Shown: positions 51,854 through 62,228 of the stretch, one piece after another
Numbering within the stretch: the first letter of the stretch is position 1
How the letters are laid out: each line of letters begins with the position of its first letter
Assembly: GCF_902167145.1 (NCBI RefSeq)
Contig: NC_050100.1
Location: 201,661,974 to 201,725,973, forward strand
Origin: Zea mays
Taxonomy: Eukaryota; Streptophyta; Magnoliopsida; Poales; Poaceae
DNA: 64,000 nucleotides
Direction of reading: 5' to 3'
The notes under the pieces: generated by a model
What the model saw: the letters and a program-made list of their open reading frames with translations, nothing else
The model's database searches: none
What the model was told of the DNA's origin: nothing
Translations under genes and position numbers: made by a program

Positions 51854-54800
51854 CCACTCAAGTAAAACATCACACATCATTATGCCACATCGTTTCTAAA
51901 AATAAAATAAAGACCATGGGAAATTTAGCCAAATTGCACGAGAGAACTGTCCAAACATGGGTTAAGGTTGTAAGGAATCTTCTTTCCACCAAACTATTGC
52001 TATTAAGTAGGAATATGAAGAATTCAAAACAATAGATCATCTTTTAAACTAAAAATGACGTTTCCTTGATGTCAAGGGCACTGTATTCGCACCAGAGGGT
52101 ATTAGAGTACAACTTGTGGATGAAGACGTTATTGGGCTAGCTAATGACCTTTTGTGATATGAGGTTTCCTATAATCCCCTCTATTCAAGGCATACCTAGA
52201 TGGTTTTTATAGCCACTCAAGAAAAACAACACACATCAATATGCCACATCGTTTCTCAAAATAAAATAATGACCATGGAAAATTTATCCAAATTGAGTGA
52301 GAGAACTGTCCAAACATAGGTTAAGGTTGTAAGGCACATTTTCCACCATACCGTTGCTAAAAAGTTGGAATATAGAGAATTCAAACAATAGATCACCTTT
52401 TAAACCACAAATGACGTTTCTATGATTTTGAGGGCAATATATTAGCACGAGAGGGTATTAGTGTGCAACTAGTTAATGAAGACGTTATTTGGCTAGCTAA
52501 TGACTTTTGTGATACCAGGTTTCCAATAGTCCCCTCTATTCAAGGCATACCTAGATGGTGTTTATGTCCACTCAAGTATAACACCATACATCATTATGCC
52601 ACACTGTTTCTCAAAGTAAAATAAAGACCATGGGAAATTTAGCCAAATTGCGTGAGAGAACTGTCCAAATATAGGTTAAGGTTGTAAGACACCTTTTTCC
52701 ACCGTACAATTGCTAAAAAGTTGGAATATAAAGAATTCAAAACAATAGATCACCTTTTATACCACAAATGACGTTTCCCAGATGTCAAGGGCATTGTAAT
52801 TGCACGTGAGGGTATTAGAGTACAACTAGTGGATGAAGACGTCATTGGGCTAGCAAATGACATTTTGTGATACCAGGTTTCCTATAATCCCCTCTATTCA
52901 AGGCATACCTACATGGTGTTTATGTCCACTCAAGAAAAACAAAACACATCAATATGCCACATTGTTTCTAAAAATAAAACAATGACCTTGGAAAATTTAG
53001 CCAAATTACGTGAGTGAACTGTACAAAGATAGGTTAAGGTAAGGCACCTTTTTCCACCATACAGTTGTGAAAAAGTTGGAATATAAAGAATTCAAAACAA
53101 TAGATCACCTTTTAAACCTCAAATGACGTTTCTATGATATTGAGGGCATTGTATTCACAACTAGTGGATGATGACGTTATTGGGCTAGCTAATGACCTTT
53201 TGTGATACTAGGTTTCCTATAATCCCCTCTATTCAAGGCATACCTAGATGTTGTTTATGTCCACTCAAGTAAAACACCGTACATCATTTTTGCCACATCG
53301 TTTCTCAAAATAAAATAAAGACCATGGGAAATTTATCCAAATTGCGTGTGAGATCTGTCCAAACATAGGTTACGGTTGTAAGGCACCCTTTTTCCACCAT
53401 ACAGATGCTAAAAGGTTGGAATATAAAGAATTCAAAACAATATATCACCTTTTAAACCTCAAATGTCATTTCTATGATATTGAGGGCATTGTATTCACAT
53501 GAGTGGGTTTTAGAGTACAACTAGTGGATGAAGACATTATTGGGCTAGCTAATGATCTTTTGCGATACCAGGTTTCCTATAATCCCCTCTATTCTAGGCA
53601 TACCAAGATGGCGTTTCTGTCCACTCAAGTAAAACACCACACATCATTATGCCACATCATTTCTCAAAATATAATAAAGACCATGTGAAATTTAGTGAAA
53701 TTGCGTGAGAGAACTGTCCAGACATAGGTTAAGGTTATATGACACCTTTTTCCACCATACAGTTGCTAAAATGTAGGAATATAAAGAATTCAAAGTAATA
53801 GATCAACTTTTAAACTAAAATGACGTTTCCCTGATGTCAATGGCATTGTATTCACACGAGAGGGTATTAGAATACAACTACTGGATGAACACGTTAGTGG
53901 GCTAGCTAATGGCCTTTTGTGATAACAGGTTTCCTATAACCCCTCTATTCAAGGCATACTTAGACGGTGATTATGTCCACTCAAGTAAAACACCACACAT
54001 CAATTTGCCACATCGTTTCTCAAACTACATGGGAGAACTGTCCAAACATATGTTAAGGTTGTAAGGCACCTTTTTTCCACCATACAGTTGCTAAAAAGTT
54101 TCAATATATAGAATTCAATTCAATAGATCACCTTTTAAACCACAACTGACATTTCCTTGATGTCAAGGGCATTGAATTGGCACGAGAGGGTATTAGAGTA
54201 CAACTAGTGGATCAAGATGTCATTGGGCTAGCTAATGACCTTTTGTGATACCAGGTTTCCTATAATCCTCTCTATTCAAGGCATACCTAGTCGTGTTTAT
54301 GTCCACTCAAGAAAAACAAAACACATCAATATGCCACATCGTTTCTCAAAATAAAATAATGACCATGGAAAATTTAGCCAAATTACGTGAGTGAACTGTC
54401 CAAACATAGGTTAAGGTTGTAAGGCACCTTTTTTCCACCATATAGTTGCAAAAAAGTTGGAATATAAAGAATTCAAAACAATATATCACCTTTTAAACCT
54501 CAAATGACGTTTCTATGATATTGAGGGCATTGTATTCACACGAGACGGTATTAGAGTACAACTAGTGGATGAAGATGTTATTAAGCTAGCAAATGACCTT
54601 TTGTGATAGCAAAATACCTAAAATCCCCTCTATTTAACGCATACCTAGATGGTATTTGTGTCCACTCAAGTAAAACACCGCACATCATTATGCCACATCG
54701 TTTCTCATAATAAAATAAAGACCATGGGAAATTTAGCCAAATTGCGTGAGAGAACTTTCCAAACATAGGTTAATGTTGTAAGGCACTTTTTTCCACCATA

Positions 54801-55452
54801 CAGTTGCTAAAAAGCAGGAATATAAAGAATTCAAAACAATAGATCACCTTTTAAACTAAAAATTATGTTTCCCAGATGTCAAGGGCATTGTATTCGCACG
54901 AGAGGGTATTAGAGTACAACTAGTGGATAAAGATGTTATTGGGCTAGCTAATGACCTTTTGTGATACCAGGTTTCCTATAATCCCCTCTATTCAAGGCAT
55001 ACCTAGACGGTGTTTATGTCCACTCAAATAAAACACCACATAATAATATGCCACATTGTTTCTCAATAAAACAAAGACCATGGAAAATTTAGCCAAATTG
55101 AGTGAGAGAACTGTCCAAACATAGGTTAAAGTTGTAAGGCACATTTTTCCACCATACGGTTGCTAAAAAGTTGGAATATAAAGAATTCAAAACAATAGAT
55201 CACATTTTAAGCCACAAATGACGTTTCTATGATATTGAGGGCACTGTATTCGCACGAGAGGGTATTAGAGTACAACTCGAGGTTGAAGACGTTATTGGGC
55301 TAGCTAATAACTTTTTGTGATACCAGGTTTCCTATAATCCCTTCTATTCAAGGCGTACCTAGATTGTGTTTATGTCCACTCAAGGAAAACACCACACATC
55401 AATTTGCCACATCTTATCTCAAAATAAAATAAAGACCATGGAAAATTTAGCC
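51851..55452 (-). repeat. S360 satellite array, reverse orientation
   Basis: Eleven unit starts (TGTCCACTCAAG or close variants) lie at 51,851, 52,211, 52,565, 52,923, 53,258, 53,618, 53,974, 54,300, 54,659, 55,017 and 55,373. Most spacings are 354-360 bp. Shorter ones, 335 and 326, mark internal deletions near 53,155 and 54,019. Two subtypes are interspersed: GATGTCAAGGGC with AAGTAAAACACC, and GATATTGAGGGC with AAGAAAAACAA and ACGTGAGTGAAC. The unit is AT-rich and shares no evident homology with S180. Short open stretches here (for example 51,844-52,035) are not conserved between units. Confidence 0.93.
55448..55452. other. S360 orientation switch with TAGCC microhomology
   Basis: Reverse S360 runs AAAATTTAGCC and continues as forward S360 CAATGACGTCTTCATC. 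TAGCC belongs to both the reverse unit (TTTAGCCAAATTG) and the forward unit (GCTAGCCCAATAACG). About 25 bp further on, near 55,473-55,482, the forward unit is itself shortened (CGACTAACCCAATGTGCC), so the join was complex. Confidence 0.9.
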
Positions 55453-56147
55453 CAATGACGTCTTCATCGACTAACCCAATGTGCCTTACAACCTTAACCT
55501 ATGTTTGGACTGTTCTCTCACTCAATTTGGCTAAATTTTCCATGGTCATTGTTTTATTTTGAGAAATGATGTGGCATATTGACGCGTGTTGTTTTTCTTG
55601 AGTGGACATAAACACCGTCTAGGTATGCCTTGAATGGAGGTGATTATAGGAAACCTAGTATTACAAAAGGTCATTAGCTAGCCCAATAACGTCTTCATCC
55701 ACTAGTTGTACTCTAATACCCTCTGGTGCGAATACAATGCCCTTGACATCAAGGAAACGTCATTTTTAGTTTAAAAGGTGATCTATTGTTTTGAATTCTT
55801 TATATTCCTACTTATTGGTGGAAAAAGGTGTCTTACAACCCTAACCTATGTTTGGAAAGTTCTCTCGTGCAATTTGGCAAAATTTCCCATGGTCTTTATT
55901 TTATTTTGAGAAATGATGTGGCATAATGATGTGCGATGTTTTACTTGAGTGGACATAAACACCATCTAGATATGCCTTGAATAAAGGGATTATAGGAAAC
56001 CTGGTATCACAAAAGGTCATTAACTAGCCCAATAACGCCTTCATCCGCTAGTTGTACTCTAATACCCTTTCGTGTGAATACAATGCCCTCAATATCATAG
56101 AAACGTCATTTGAGGTTTAAAAGGTGATCTATTGTTTTGAATTCTTT

Positions 56148-56699
56148 ATATTCCAACTTTTTAGCAACTGTATGGTGGAAAAAATTGCCTTACAACCTTA
56201 ACCTATGTTTAGACAGTTCACTCACGTAATTTGGCTAAATTTTCCATAGTCTTTATTTTATTTTTAGAAATGATGTGTCATATTGATGTGTGGTGTTTTA
56301 CTTGAGTGGACATAAACACCATCTAGGTATCCCTTGAATAGAGGGGATTATAGGAAACCTGGTATCACAAAAGGTCATTATCTAGCCCAATGACATCTTC
56401 ATCCACTAGTTGTACTCTAATACCCTCTCATCCGAATATAATGCCCTGGACATCAGGGAAACATCATTTGTGGTTTAAAAGTTGATCTATTGTACTGAAT
56501 TCTTTATATTCCAACTTTTTATCATCTTTATTTTATTTTGAGAATCGATGTGGCAAATTGATGTGTGGCGTTTTACTTGAGTGGACATAAACACCGTTTA
56601 AGTATTCCTTGAATAGTGGGGATTATAGGAAACCTGTTATCACAAAAGATCATTAGCTAGCCCACTAGCGTCTTCATCCAATAGTTGTACTCTAATACC
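56148..56699 (+). repeat. S360 block, source or sister of the 60.8 kb copy
   Basis: About 550 bp nearly identical to 60,827-61,377. It includes private features: GTGTCATATTG, GGTATCCCTTGAATAG, TCATCCGAATATAATG, an 85-bp internal deletion joining ACTTTTTATCAT to TTTATTTTG, GTTTAAGTATTCC and CACTAGCGTC. I count about six substitutions and one 3-bp indel between the copies. Confidence 0.92.
56292..56320 (+). repeat. Dyad symmetry in S360 (representative)
   Basis: GGTGTTT at 56,292-56,298 and AAACACC at 56,314-56,320 are exact inverse complements with a 15-base loop containing ACTTGAGTGG. Most S360 units have this element, sometimes with one mismatch. It could form a hairpin or cruciform; no role is shown. 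Confidence 0.8.
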
Positions 56700-56789
56700 C
56701 TCTCGTGCGAATACAATGCCTTTAATATCATAGAAACACTATTTTTTGTTTCAAACTTGATCTATTGTTTTGAATTCTTTATATTCCAA

Positions 56790-56811
56790 CTTTTTAGCAA
56801 CTTTTTAGCAA
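56790..56811 (+). repeat. 11-bp tandem duplication in an S360 unit
   Basis: CTTTTTAGCAA occurs twice in a row, after which the unit jumps from CAACTG directly to TTTGGACAG. The segment that normally carries ATGGTGGAAAA and CCTTACAACC is lost. This explains the short 332-bp spacing. Confidence 0.85.
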
Positions 56812-57619
56812 CTGTTTGGACAGATCTCTTACGCAATTTGGCTAAATTTCCTATTGTCTTTATTTTATTTTTAGAAACGATGTGGCGTAATGATGTGCGA
56901 TGTTTTACTTGAGTGGACATAAACACCATCTAGGTATGCCTTTAATACAGGGGATTATAGGAAACCTAGTATCACAAAAGGTCATTAGCTAGCCCAATAA
57001 CGTCTTCATCCACTAGTTGTTCTCGAATACCCACTCGTCTGAATACAATGTCCTCAATATCATAGAAACGTCATTTGAGGTTTAAAAGGTGATCTATTGT
57101 TTCGTATTCTTTATATTACAACCTTTTCACAACTTTATGGTGGAAAAAAGTTGACATACTACTATAACGTATGTTTGGACAGATCTCTCACGCAATTTTT
57201 CTAAATTTCTCATGGTGTTTATTTTATTTTATTTTGAGAAACGATGTGGCATAATGATGTGCGGTGTTTTACTTGAGTGGACATAAACACCACCTAGGTA
57301 TGCCTTGAATAGAGAGGATTACAGGAAACCTGGTATCACAAAAGGTCAGTAGCTAGCCCAACAATGTCTTCATCCACTAGTTGTACTCTAATACCATCTC
57401 ATGTGAATACAATGCCCTCAATATCATGGAAACATCATTTGTGGTTTAAAAGATGATCTATTGATTAGAAGTCTTTATATTCCAACTTTTTAGCAACTGT
57501 ATGGTGGAAAAAAGGTGCCTTACAGCCATAACCAATGTTTGGACAATTCACTCATGCAATTTGGCTAAATTTTCCATGGTCTTTATTTTATTTTGAGAAA
57601 CGATGTGGCATATTGAATA

Positions 57620-57661
57620 GAGGGGATTATAGGAAACCTAGAGGGGATTATAGGAAACCTA
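57620..57661 (+). repeat. 21-bp tandem duplication next to a lost unit start
   Basis: GAGGGGATTATAGG plus AAACCTA occurs twice in direct succession. Just before it, ATATTGA joins AATAG, so the GAGTGGACATAAAC start and the dyad are deleted through a TTGA homology. Confidence 0.88.
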
Positions 57662-58526
57662 GAATCACAAAAGGTCATTAGCTAGCCCAATGACGTCTTC
57701 ATCCACTAGTTGTACTCTAATACCCTATCGTGCTAATACAATGCCCTTGACATCAGGAAACGTCATTTGTAGTTTGAAAGGTTATCTATTGTATTGAATT
57801 CTTTATATTCCAACTTTTTGCATGGTTTAAAAAATATGCCTTACAATGTTAACCTATGTTTGGACAGGTCTCCCATGCAATTTGGCTAAAATTTTCATGG
57901 TCTTTATTTTATTTTGAGAAACGATGTTGCAAATTGAAGTGTGGTATTTTACTTGAGTGGACTTAAACACCATTTGAGTATGCCTTGAATAGAGGGGATT
58001 ATAGGAAACATATTATCACAAAAGGTCATTAGCTAGCCCACTAATGTCTTCATTCAGTGTGTTGTACTCTAATATCCTCTCATGCGAATACAATGCCCTC
58101 ATTACCATAGAAACACTATTTCTAGTTTCAAAGTTGGTCTATTCTTTTGAATTCTTTATATTCCAACTTTTTAGCAACTGTATGATGGAAAAAGGTGCCT
58201 TACAACCTTAACCTATGTTTGGACAGATCTCTTATGTAATTTAGCTAAATTTCCCATGGTCTTTATTTTATTTTGAGAAACAATGTGGCATAATAAAGTG
58301 TAGTGTTTTACTTGAGTGGACATAAACACCATCTAGGTATGCCTTGAATAGAGGGGATTATAGGAAACCTGGTATCACAAAAGGTCATTAGCTAGCCCAA
58401 TAACGTCTTCATCCACTAGTTGTACTCTAATACTCACTCATGTGAATACAATGCAGTCAATATCATAGAAATATCATTTGAGGTTTAAAAGCTGATCTAT
58501 TGTTTTGAATTCTTTATATTCCAACC

Positions 58527-60829
58527 GACCATTTCCAGGTCATAAATCGTAGGTGTTAGCCTTCTGTATTATTGAAAATGGTCATTAATGGCTATTTTTG
58601 ACAATAATTGGGTTGTGTGGCCATTGATCATCGACCAGAGGCTCGAACACCTCACCCCACATATGTTTCCTTGCCATAGATCACATTCTTAGATTTCTAG
58701 TGGAGACCATTTGTTGATCAAAAATCCGTAGGTGTTAGCCTTCGGTATTATTGAAATAGTCGTCCATTCAATTTTCGACAAAAATGTGGGTTGTGTGGCC
58801 ATTTATCATCGACCAAAGGCTCGTACAACTCACCCCACAAATGTTTCCTTCCCATAGATCACAATCTTGGATTTCTGGAGGAGACCATTTCTTGGTCAAA
58901 AATTCATAGGTGTTACCCTTCGGTATTATTGAAAATGGTCGTTCATGTTATTTTCAAAAAACTAGGGGTTGTGTGGCCATTGATCAATGACGAGAGGCTC
59001 GTACACCTAACCCCACATATGTTTACTTGCCATATATCACATTCTTGGATTTCTATTGGATACCATTTCTTGGCCAAAAATTGTAGGTGTTATCCTTCGG
59101 TATTATTGAAAATGGTCGTTCATGCTATTTTCAACAAAAATAGGAGTTGTGTGGCCATTAATCATCGACCAAAGGCTCGTACACCTCATCCCACATATGT
59201 TTTATTGCCATAGATAAAATGTTTGGATTTCTGGTGGAGACCAAATCTTAGTAAAAATGCGTAGGTGTTAGCCTTCGGTATTATTGAAAATGGTCGTTCA
59301 TGCTATTTTCGACAAAAATGGGGGTTGTGTTGCCATTGGTCATTGACCAGAGGCTCGTACACCTCACCCCACATATGTTTCCTTGCCATAGATCACATTT
59401 TGTTTGACTCTATTTATTGGTAAAATATTTGTAGGTGTTAGCCTTCGGTATTATTGAAAATGGCTGTTCATGCTATTTTCGAAAAAATATGGGTCGTGTG
59501 GCCATTGATCATCGACTAGGGGTTCGTACACCTGACCCCACATATTTTTCTTTGCCATAGATCACATTCTTGGATTTCTAGTGGAGGTCGTTTCTTGGTG
59601 AGAAATCTGTAGGTGTCAGCATTCTTTATTATTGAATATGGTAGTTCGTGCTATTTTCGACAAAAATGGGGGTTGTGTGGCCATTTATCATCGACTAGAG
59701 GCTCGTACACCTGACCCCACATGTGATTCCTTGCCATAAATCACAATCTTGGATTTCTGGTAGAGACCATTTCATGGTCAAAAATCTGTAGGTGTTAGCC
59801 TTCAGTTTTATTGAAAATGGTCGTTCATGGCTATTTGCGATAGAAATGGTGGTTGTGTGGCCATTGATCATCGACCAGAGGCTCGTACACCTCACCATTC
59901 TTGGATCACATTCTTGGATTTCTGGTGGAGACCATTTTGAATATGTGTCTTTGCAAGAGATCACATTCTTGGATTTCTGGTGGAGACCATTTGTTGGTGA
60001 AAAATCCGTAGGTGTTACCCTTCTTTATTATTGAAAATGGTCGTTCTTGGCTCTTTTCTACAAAAATGAGGGTTGTGTGGCCATTGATCATCGACTAGAG
60101 TCTCATACACCTATCCACACATATGTTTCCTTGCCAAAGATCACATTCTTGGATTTTTGGTGGTGACCATTTCTTGGTCAAAAATTTGTATGTGTTAGCG
60201 TTCGGTATTGTTGAAAATGGTCGTTCATGCTATTTTCAACAAAAATGGGGGTTGTGTGGCCATTAGTCATCTACTAGAGTCTCGTACACCACACCCAACA
60301 TATGTTTCCTTGACATAGATCACATTCTTGGATTTCTTGTGGAGACCATTTCTTCGTCAACAATCCGTAGGTGATAGACTTCGGTATTATTGAAAATGGC
60401 CGTTCATGCTATTTTCGACAAAAATGGGGGTTGTGTAGCCATTGATCATCGACCATAGGCTCGTACGCCTGACCCCACATGTGTTTCCTTACCATAGATC
60501 ACAATTTTGGATATCTGTTGGAGACCATTTCTTGGTAAAAAATCTGTAGGTGTCAGCCTTCAGTATTATTGAAAATGGTCGTTCATGCTATTTTCAACTT
60601 CCTTGGATTTCTAGAGGAGACTAAATTTTGGTCAAAAATCCGTAGTTGTGAGCCTTCGGTATTATTGAAAATGGTCGTACATGCTATTTTCGAAAAAATG
60701 GGTGTTGTGTGGCCATTAATCATCGACTAGAGGCTCGTACACCTCACCCAACATATTTTTGCTTGCCATAGATTGCATTCTTGGATTTTTGGTGGAGTCC
60801 ATTTCTTGGTCAAAAATCCGTAGGTGTTA
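58527..60829 (+). repeat. S180 island, forward, degenerate
   Basis: About 13 forward S180 monomers of roughly 170-180 bp. They are much more diverged than the main array. Most read GTTCATGCTATTTTC instead of GTTCATGGCTATTTTC. Rearrangements include a doubled ATCACATTCTTGG segment near 59,905-59,990 and a loss of about 100 bp near 60,598, where TTTTCAAC joins TTCCTTGG. S360 flanks both ends, so this is an island and not the edge of the main block. Confidence 0.9.
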
Positions 60830-61377
60830 TATTCCAACTTTTTAGCAATTGTATGGTGGAAAAAATTGCCTTACAACCTTAACCTATGTTTGGACAGTTC
60901 ACTCACGCAATTTGGCTAAATTTTCCATAGTCTTTATTTTATTTTTAGAAATGATGTGTCATATTGATGTGTGGTGTTTTACTTGAGTGGACATAAACAC
61001 CATCTAGGTATCCCTTGAATAGAGGGGATTATAGGAAACCTGGTATCACAAAAGGTCATTATCTAGCCCAATGACATCTTCATCCACTAGTTGTACTCTA
61101 ATACCCTCTCATCCGAATATAATGCCCTTGACATCATGGAAACATCATTTGTGGTTTAAAAGTTGATCTATTGTATTGAATTCTTTATATTCCAACTTTT
61201 TATCATTATTTTATTTTGAGAATCGATGTGGCAAATTGATGTGTGGCGTTTTACTTGAGTGGACATAAACACCGTTTAAGTATTCCTTGAATAGTGGGGA
61301 TTATAGGAAACCTGTTATCACAAAAGATCATTAGCTAGCCCACTAGCGTCTTCATCCAATAGTTGTACTCTAATACC
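60827..61377 (+). repeat. S360 fragment, near-identical copy of 56,148-56,699
   Basis: It begins by replacing S180 GTGTTAGCC with GTGTTATATTCC (TTA common to both) and ends at TCTAATACC. A few unexplained bases (ATACAGG, about 61,378-61,384) precede S180 in the opposite orientation. The block shares all private variants and the 85-bp internal deletion with 56,148-56,699. Orientation is the same, and the offset is about 4.68 kb. Confidence 0.92.
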
Positions 61378-61384
61378 ATACAGG

Positions 61385-62228
61385 TGGCCACACAACCCCC
61401 ATTTTTTCGAAAATATTATGACCGACCATTTTCAAAAATACCAAAGGCTAACACCTACAGATTTTTGACCAAGAAATCCAAGAATGTGATATATGGCAAG
61501 GAAACATATGTGGGGTGAGGTGTACGAGCCTCTGGTCGATGATCAATGGCCACACAACCCCTATTTTTGTCGAAAATAGCATGAACGACCATTTTCAATA
61601 ATACGGAAGGCCAACATCTACGGATTTTTGACCAAGAAATGGTCTCCACTAGAAATCCTAGAATGTGATCTATGGCAAGGAAACATATATGGGGTGAAGT
61701 GTACGAGCCTGTGGTCGATGATCAATGGCCACACAACCCCTATTTTTGTCGAAAATAGGATGAACGACCATTTTCAAAAGTACCTAAGGCTAACACCTAC
61801 AAATTTTTGACTAAGAAATGGTCTCCACCAGAAATCAAAGAATGCGATCTATGCCAAGGAAACATATGTGGGGTGAGGTGTACGAGACTCTGGTCGATGA
61901 TCAATGGCCACATAACCCCCATTTCTGTCGAAAACAGCCATGAACAACCATTTTCAATAATACTGAAGGCTAACACCTACGAATTTTTGACCAAAAAATG
62001 GTCTCTACCAGAAATCCAAGAATGTGATCTATGGCAAGGAAACATATGTGTGGGGAATTGTACGAGCCTCTGGTCGATGATCAATGGCCACACAACCCCT
62101 ATTTTTTGTCGAAAATAGCATGAACGACCATTTTCATTAATACTGAAGGCTAACACCTATGGATTTTTGACCAATAAATGGTCTCCACCAGAAATCCAAG
62201 AATGTGATCTTTGGTAAGGAAACATATG
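61385..62228 (-). repeat. S180 island, reverse, degenerate
   Basis: Just under five reverse monomers. They have the 1-bp loss AAATAGCATGAACG or AAATAGGATGAACG typical of the edge lineage. Variants include AATAATACGGAAGGCC near 61,600 and GTGTGGGGAATTG near 62,049. The island ends in GGAAACATATG, where S360 begins with only TG or G in common. Confidence 0.9.

Larger units (their letters stand above)
55453..58526 (+). repeat. S360 satellite array, forward orientation
   Basis: Unit starts GAGTGGACATAAAC lie at 55,600, 55,947, 56,304, 56,579, 56,911, 57,275, 57,955 and 58,314. The 275- and 332-bp gaps are internal deletions. The 680-bp gap hides a unit whose start was lost near 57,615. The first full unit (55,600-55,947) mirrors the first reverse unit (51,851-52,211) by shared variants such as CCCTCTGGTGCGAAT, TCTCGTGCAATTTGG and a shortened CTTATTGGTGG. 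The array ends at CCAAC near 58,525, where S180 resumes. Confidence 0.92.

Noticed and set aside
51844..52035. Small open frames within S360 (also 53,503-53,688, 54,581-54,766, 56,685-56,912, 62,823-63,029)
   Set aside because: The same position in neighbouring S360 units is broken by stops and indels, so there is no sign of coding conservation.
51818..58526. S360 as an LTR or other transposable element
   Set aside because: It is a tandem array with a constant period of about 358 bp. I saw no terminal TG/CA pairs with target-site duplications, primer-binding site or polymerase motifs.
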